From Vibrio splendidus 12E03 (lineage in GTDB: Bacteria > Pseudomonadota > Gammaproteobacteria > Enterobacterales > Vibrionaceae), in assembly GCF_000272105.2 (NCBI RefSeq), contig NZ_AJZD02000007.1, positions 1-33,668 of the forward strand: DNA of 33,668 nt. Reading direction: 5' to 3'. The notes under the pieces were generated by a model. It searched no databases and had not been told where the DNA came from. It saw only the letters and a program-made list of their open reading frames with translations. This document shows, one piece after another, positions 31,109 through 33,668 of the stretch. Each line of letters opens with the position of its first letter. The first letter of the stretch is position 1. The position numbers and the translations under genes are program-made.

Positions 31109-31177
31109 TTTTATTTACTTATCTAGTCCACAGGCTATATTAATAAACAAATAGCTTTATAAAAGATTTTATTTACT
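31109..31177 (+). repeat. 11-bp direct repeat upstream of the flavodoxin gene
   Basis: TTTTATTTACT occurs at 31109-31119 and again at 31167-31177, 58 bp apart, in the AT-rich 198-nt region before the flavodoxin gene. TAGTCCA also occurs twice (near 31078 and 31124). The second 11-mer ends 24 nt before the ATG. AT-rich repeats can arise by chance, so a regulatory role is only a suggestion. Confidence 0.35.
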
Positions 31178-31201
31178 AACATTGGCAAACGGGAGTTCAA
31201 G

Positions 31202-31783
31202 ATGGGTATTGGTAAAGTGGGCATTGTTTTCTTCTCTAAGAATGGAGCAACTAAGCAAGTTGCAGAGACAATCGCTGAAGGTATTAACACTCAACAACCT
31301 AACTCAGTACTCCTTGTCGAAGTGCTATCTTCTGAAGTGGTCGAAGGAAGGTATGACAATGACGATAAGCTCAAGTCATTAGATAACTGTGACGCCATTA
31401 TCTTTGGATCCCCGACTTACATGGGTTCACCAGCCGCGCAGTTTAAGAGTTTTATGGATGCAAGCAGTGATAGCTACTGTAAGAAAGCGTGGCGAAATAA
31501 ACTCGCAGCAGGCTTTACCACTGGCGGCAGCCTTAACGGTGAGCAACAACAAACCTTGTTGAGCTTTTTCACTCTGGCTTGTCAGCATGGCATGATTTGG
31601 GCAGGGCTTGATATCTCAAAGCACATTGATAACTTAGGTTTGAATCGCACAGGATCAAGCATTGGTTTGGTCGCCAGTGAAGATGAGATGGCAGATAGCA
31701 CCAGTAATCACATCAACAACAACGATCTTCAGACTGCTTTCTATTTCGGCCAACGCATCGCGAGCCTAGTTAAGAGAACCTAA
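31202..31783 (+). CDS. Flavodoxin-family (WrbA-like) NAD(P)H oxidoreductase
   Basis: The 193-residue cytoplasmic protein has a flavodoxin-like fold. The FMN phosphate loop is VFFSKNGATKQVAETIAEGI (about residues 9-28). The second flavin motif, IIFGSPTYMGSPAAQFKSFMD, is of the WrbA / NADPH-quinone reductase type, and the third strand is KLAAGFTTGGSLNGEQQ. Members reduce quinones by two electrons, limiting redox cycling. GGGAG eight bases before the ATG supports the start. It is shorter and more divergent than E. coli WrbA (198 aa), so the exact substrate is unknown. A LysR regulator follows on the same strand after 135 nt and may control it. Confidence 0.87.
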   Translation: MGIGKVGIVFFSKNGATKQVAETIAEGINTQQPNSVLLVEVLSSEVVEGRYDNDDKLKSLDNCDAIIFGSPTYMGSPAAQFKSFMDASSDSYCKKAWRNKLAAGFTTGGSLNGEQQQTLLSFFTLACQHGMIWAGLDISKHIDNLGLNRTGSSIGLVASEDEMADSTSNHINNNDLQTAFYFGQRIASLVKRT

Positions 31784-31918
31784 GTAACTGACTAATTAAC
31801 TGACGGGCTAACTTCAAAACTCCTAGCTTGTTTGATATCTATGAGCTCAAGACTAGAGAATGAATGTCGTTTCAGGTAACTTGATTCAATCATTCCCAAC
31901 TTTCATGAATATACCCCA

Positions 31919-32764
31919 ATGCTACTCGAAGGAATCGAAACTCTACTGGTATTGAGTAAAGCAAAGACCATGAGCCGCACAGGCAGTTTGCTTTATATCA
32001 GCCAATCAGCGGTCAGTAAACGGATTGCGAATTTAGAAAAGAAGCTAGGTAAAAAGCTCATTGAGCCGAGTGGCCGACAGATAAAACTCACGCCAGATGC
32101 GCTTGCATTAATCGAGAGTATTGGCCCTACATTCAATGAACTTCGCGGGCTTATTTATGAACAGCAAGAGTTGGAAGATACCACTCTCATCACCCTAGAC
32201 AGCTCTAAGTCTCTGATAGCCGGTTATTTAGGTGAGATGATGGGCCAATTTATCCAGCAAGATAAGTACATCACCATAACCACCAACCACACGCCAAGAA
32301 TCATAGAGCGAGTGCAATCTGGCAAGGCGACCTTGGGGTTGTGTGCTGGCTTGTTGCCACCGCATCATGGGTTGATGACCTTTCATCTATTTGATGAGCC
32401 GTTTTACATAGTGAGTAAGTCGCCGTTAACGGAGCTTCCTCCATTGGTGATTACCAACGATATGACCAACCCTGCCAACTCTTATCAGCTCTCAGTGTTA
32501 GAAAAGTTTGGAATTAAACCCTTGATGGAGATGGATGCCTACACCGCAGCAGCGCAACTTGCATTGGGCGGGACTGGGCCAGCGTTAATACCGCTCTCTA
32601 TCGTAAAAACACTCAATATTAAGTCTCAATACCTGTTTAGCTTCCACGAATTAACAGGTTTAATTCGACCAATTCATATCTGTGTCAGACCGAATAGCTA
32701 CCAGTCTCCGCGAGTTAAAACACTGATAGAATCCATTGTTGATGCTGTTCCCAAAGCAGTTTAG
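31919..32764 (+). CDS. LysR-family transcriptional regulator
   Basis: The 281-residue protein has the N-terminal LysR winged helix-turn-helix (about residues 5-65: MSRTGSLLYISQSAVSKRIA then LEKKLGKKLIE). A substrate-binding domain (about 88-275) of two periplasmic-protein-like lobes follows. The target and effector are unknown. LysR regulators often act on a neighbour; the candidates are the flavodoxin gene upstream and the permease gene that converges on it. The ribosome site before the ATG is weak. Its last 50 bases overlap the 3' end of the permease gene on the other strand, and both readings look real. Confidence 0.9.
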   Translation: MLLEGIETLLVLSKAKTMSRTGSLLYISQSAVSKRIANLEKKLGKKLIEPSGRQIKLTPDALALIESIGPTFNELRGLIYEQQELEDTTLITLDSSKSLIAGYLGEMMGQFIQQDKYITITTNHTPRIIERVQSGKATLGLCAGLLPPHHGLMTFHLFDEPFYIVSKSPLTELPPLVITNDMTNPANSYQLSVLEKFGIKPLMEMDAYTAAAQLALGGTGPALIPLSIVKTLNIKSQYLFSFHELTGLIRPIHICVRPNSYQSPRVKTLIESIVDAVPKAV

Positions 32765-33494
32765 ACGCCATTAGCATCGACATCACGATCACAAGAGGGC
32801 GAATCCATTTCTGCCCTTTTGTCACTACTACTTTAGCGCCAAGCTGAGCGCCCATAAAGCCACCAACCGCCATCACTAATCCTAACTCCCAAATTGGCAA
32901 ACCAGCCAAAATAAAGAAAATTAAGGCCGCGATATTCGAGGTAAAGTTAAGTACCTTAGTGCGCGCCGTTGCATCGACTAACGAGAAGTGACCAATCGCA
33001 ACAAAGCAGACGGTGAAGATAGAACCTGTTCCTGGGCCAAAAAAGCCATCATAGAAACCCACACCGCCACCAACACACAGAGCAAACATCGCCTCAGAGA
33101 TCTTCTGTTTTCCTTCAGATGCTCTAGTTGGGGGGGCTAACAGGAAATAGAGAGAGATAGCGATGAGCAGCAACGGGATAACACTGGTCAGTAAGCTCGC
33201 ATCAATGTGTTGGACTAGCTCGGCACCAATTGCAGAACCAATAAAGGTACAAAAGATAGCGAGGCGCATCTCCTTAATACTAACGATACCATTGCGCACG
33301 AAATACCAACTCGCAGAGAAGCTGCCGAAGGAGCTTTGGAGTTTATTGGTTGCCAGTGCCTGCGTTGGTGGAACTCCAGCCGCTAGCAATGCCGGTAGAG
33401 TCAATAACCCACCGCCGCCAGCCATTGCATCAATAAAGCCTGCTGCCGTTGCAACAACAAACAAGATAGCCAATATTTCTAGAGTGATTTCCAT
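32715..33494 (-). CDS. TauE/SafE (TSUP) family permease
   Basis: The 259-residue inner-membrane protein has about eight hydrophobic segments. Near the N terminus is the family motif AGFIDAMAGGGGLLTLPALLAAG, followed by TNKLQSSFGSFSASWYF, and the second half carries GFYDGFFGPGTGS. These features define the TSUP (DUF81) family, which exports or imports sulfur-containing or other small organic anions. The substrate here cannot be read from sequence. The ATG has AAGG about 12 nt upstream. The gene converges on the LysR gene and overlaps its end by 50 bp, and no terminator is seen between them. Confidence 0.92.
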   Translation of the reverse strand: MEITLEILAILFVVATAAGFIDAMAGGGGLLTLPALLAAGVPPTQALATNKLQSSFGSFSASWYFVRNGIVSIKEMRLAIFCTFIGSAIGAELVQHIDASLLTSVIPLLLIAISLYFLLAPPTRASEGKQKISEAMFALCVGGGVGFYDGFFGPGTGSIFTVCFVAIGHFSLVDATARTKVLNFTSNIAALIFFILAGLPIWELGLVMAVGGFMGAQLGAKVVVTKGQKWIRPLVIVMSMLMASKLLWEQHQQWILSVF

Positions 33495-33615
33495 ATACCC
33501 AACGCCTTAAAGTCCTGTGTAGCGACAAGTTACCACTCACGCCAGACGAGCAATAACGAAACACAATATTCTAACCTATTCCTAATTTTCATCATTTAAC
33601 TAATGCTATCTAATA

Positions 33616-33649
33616 GGCATAAAAAAGCCCACTCCGAAGAGTTAATGCC
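33616..33649 (-). terminator. Imperfect terminator-like stem at the right edge
   Basis: On the minus strand ACTC-TTCG-GAGT forms a tight UUCG-capped stem, followed after GGGC by six T. GGCAT (33616-33620) and ATGCC (33645-33649) could add an outer stem. This would end a minus-strand gene entering from the right. The stem is short and has mismatches. Confidence 0.4.
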
Positions 33650-33668
33650 GATCGTTTAAGAAGACTTG
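33642..33668 (-). CDS. Possible 3' end of a gene beyond the window
   Basis: Read on the minus strand, the last 27 bases give QVFLNDRH followed by TAA, directly before the terminator-like stem. Eight codons cannot identify a protein and the frame could be accidental. The remaining bases between this and the permease gene (33495-33641) show no gene. Confidence 0.2.
   Translation of the reverse strand, partial: QVFLNDRH

Overview
The window is an ordinary, gene-dense stretch of the main chromosome of a Vibrio-like gammaproteobacterium. This is inferred from the proteins, most of which read as close relatives of E. coli proteins (ThrABC, ArcA, ArcB, YhcC, the second GltBD pair, MtnN, BtuF, YadS). 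It is also inferred from the gene order, which as I remember it matches the Vibrio cholerae grcA-thrCBA-arcA-arcB-gltBD-mtnN neighbourhood. Genus-level confidence is fair; I cannot fix a species. I see no prophage, complete insertion sequence, CRISPR array, tRNA or rRNA.

Layout. At 1-653 lies grcA (spare glycyl-radical cofactor) with two FNR-like boxes and a bidirectional terminator. At 678-5611 on the minus strand lies the threonine operon thrL-thrA-thrB-thrC, with a readable attenuator: a leader peptide rich in Thr and Ile codons, a terminator hairpin and a competing antiterminator pairing. At 5783-6315 is a small secreted protein that looks like an outer-membrane barrel, behind an inverted repeat. 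At 6428-6913 is an RraA-fold protein that keeps the aldolase motif. At 7219-8320 is arcA with a perfect FNR consensus upstream. At 8345-11165 on the minus strand are arcB and a small lipoprotein gene. At 11340-14136 on the minus strand are a PAS-GGDEF diguanylate cyclase and the radical-SAM gene yhcC.

At 14137-27073 there are two complete glutamate synthase (GOGAT) operons in tandem, of two different lineages. The first pair resembles the Bacillus type and has a long, hairpin-rich leader. The second pair resembles the E. coli enzyme and follows a terminator, a promoter candidate and an 18-bp palindrome. At 27181-30959 are a DUF1499 lipoprotein, mtnN, a very divergent CbiB/CobD-family membrane protein, btuF and yadS. 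This is the E. coli mtn-btuF-yadS order with one gene inserted. At 31109-33494 are a flavodoxin-family gene, a LysR regulator and a TauE/SafE-type permease that overlaps the regulator tail to tail.

Functional themes are oxygen and redox response (GrcA, ArcA, ArcB, FNR boxes), amino-acid and nitrogen assimilation (ThrABC, two GOGATs), and cobalamin and SAM-by-product salvage (MtnN, BtuF, CbiB-like). I did not find a clearly new system. The items most worth a second look are the two non-orthologous GOGAT operons with the structured gltB leader, the CbiB-like protein that lacks the usual CbiB motifs, an ArcB that keeps Cys180 but not Cys241, and the aldolase-type RraA protein.
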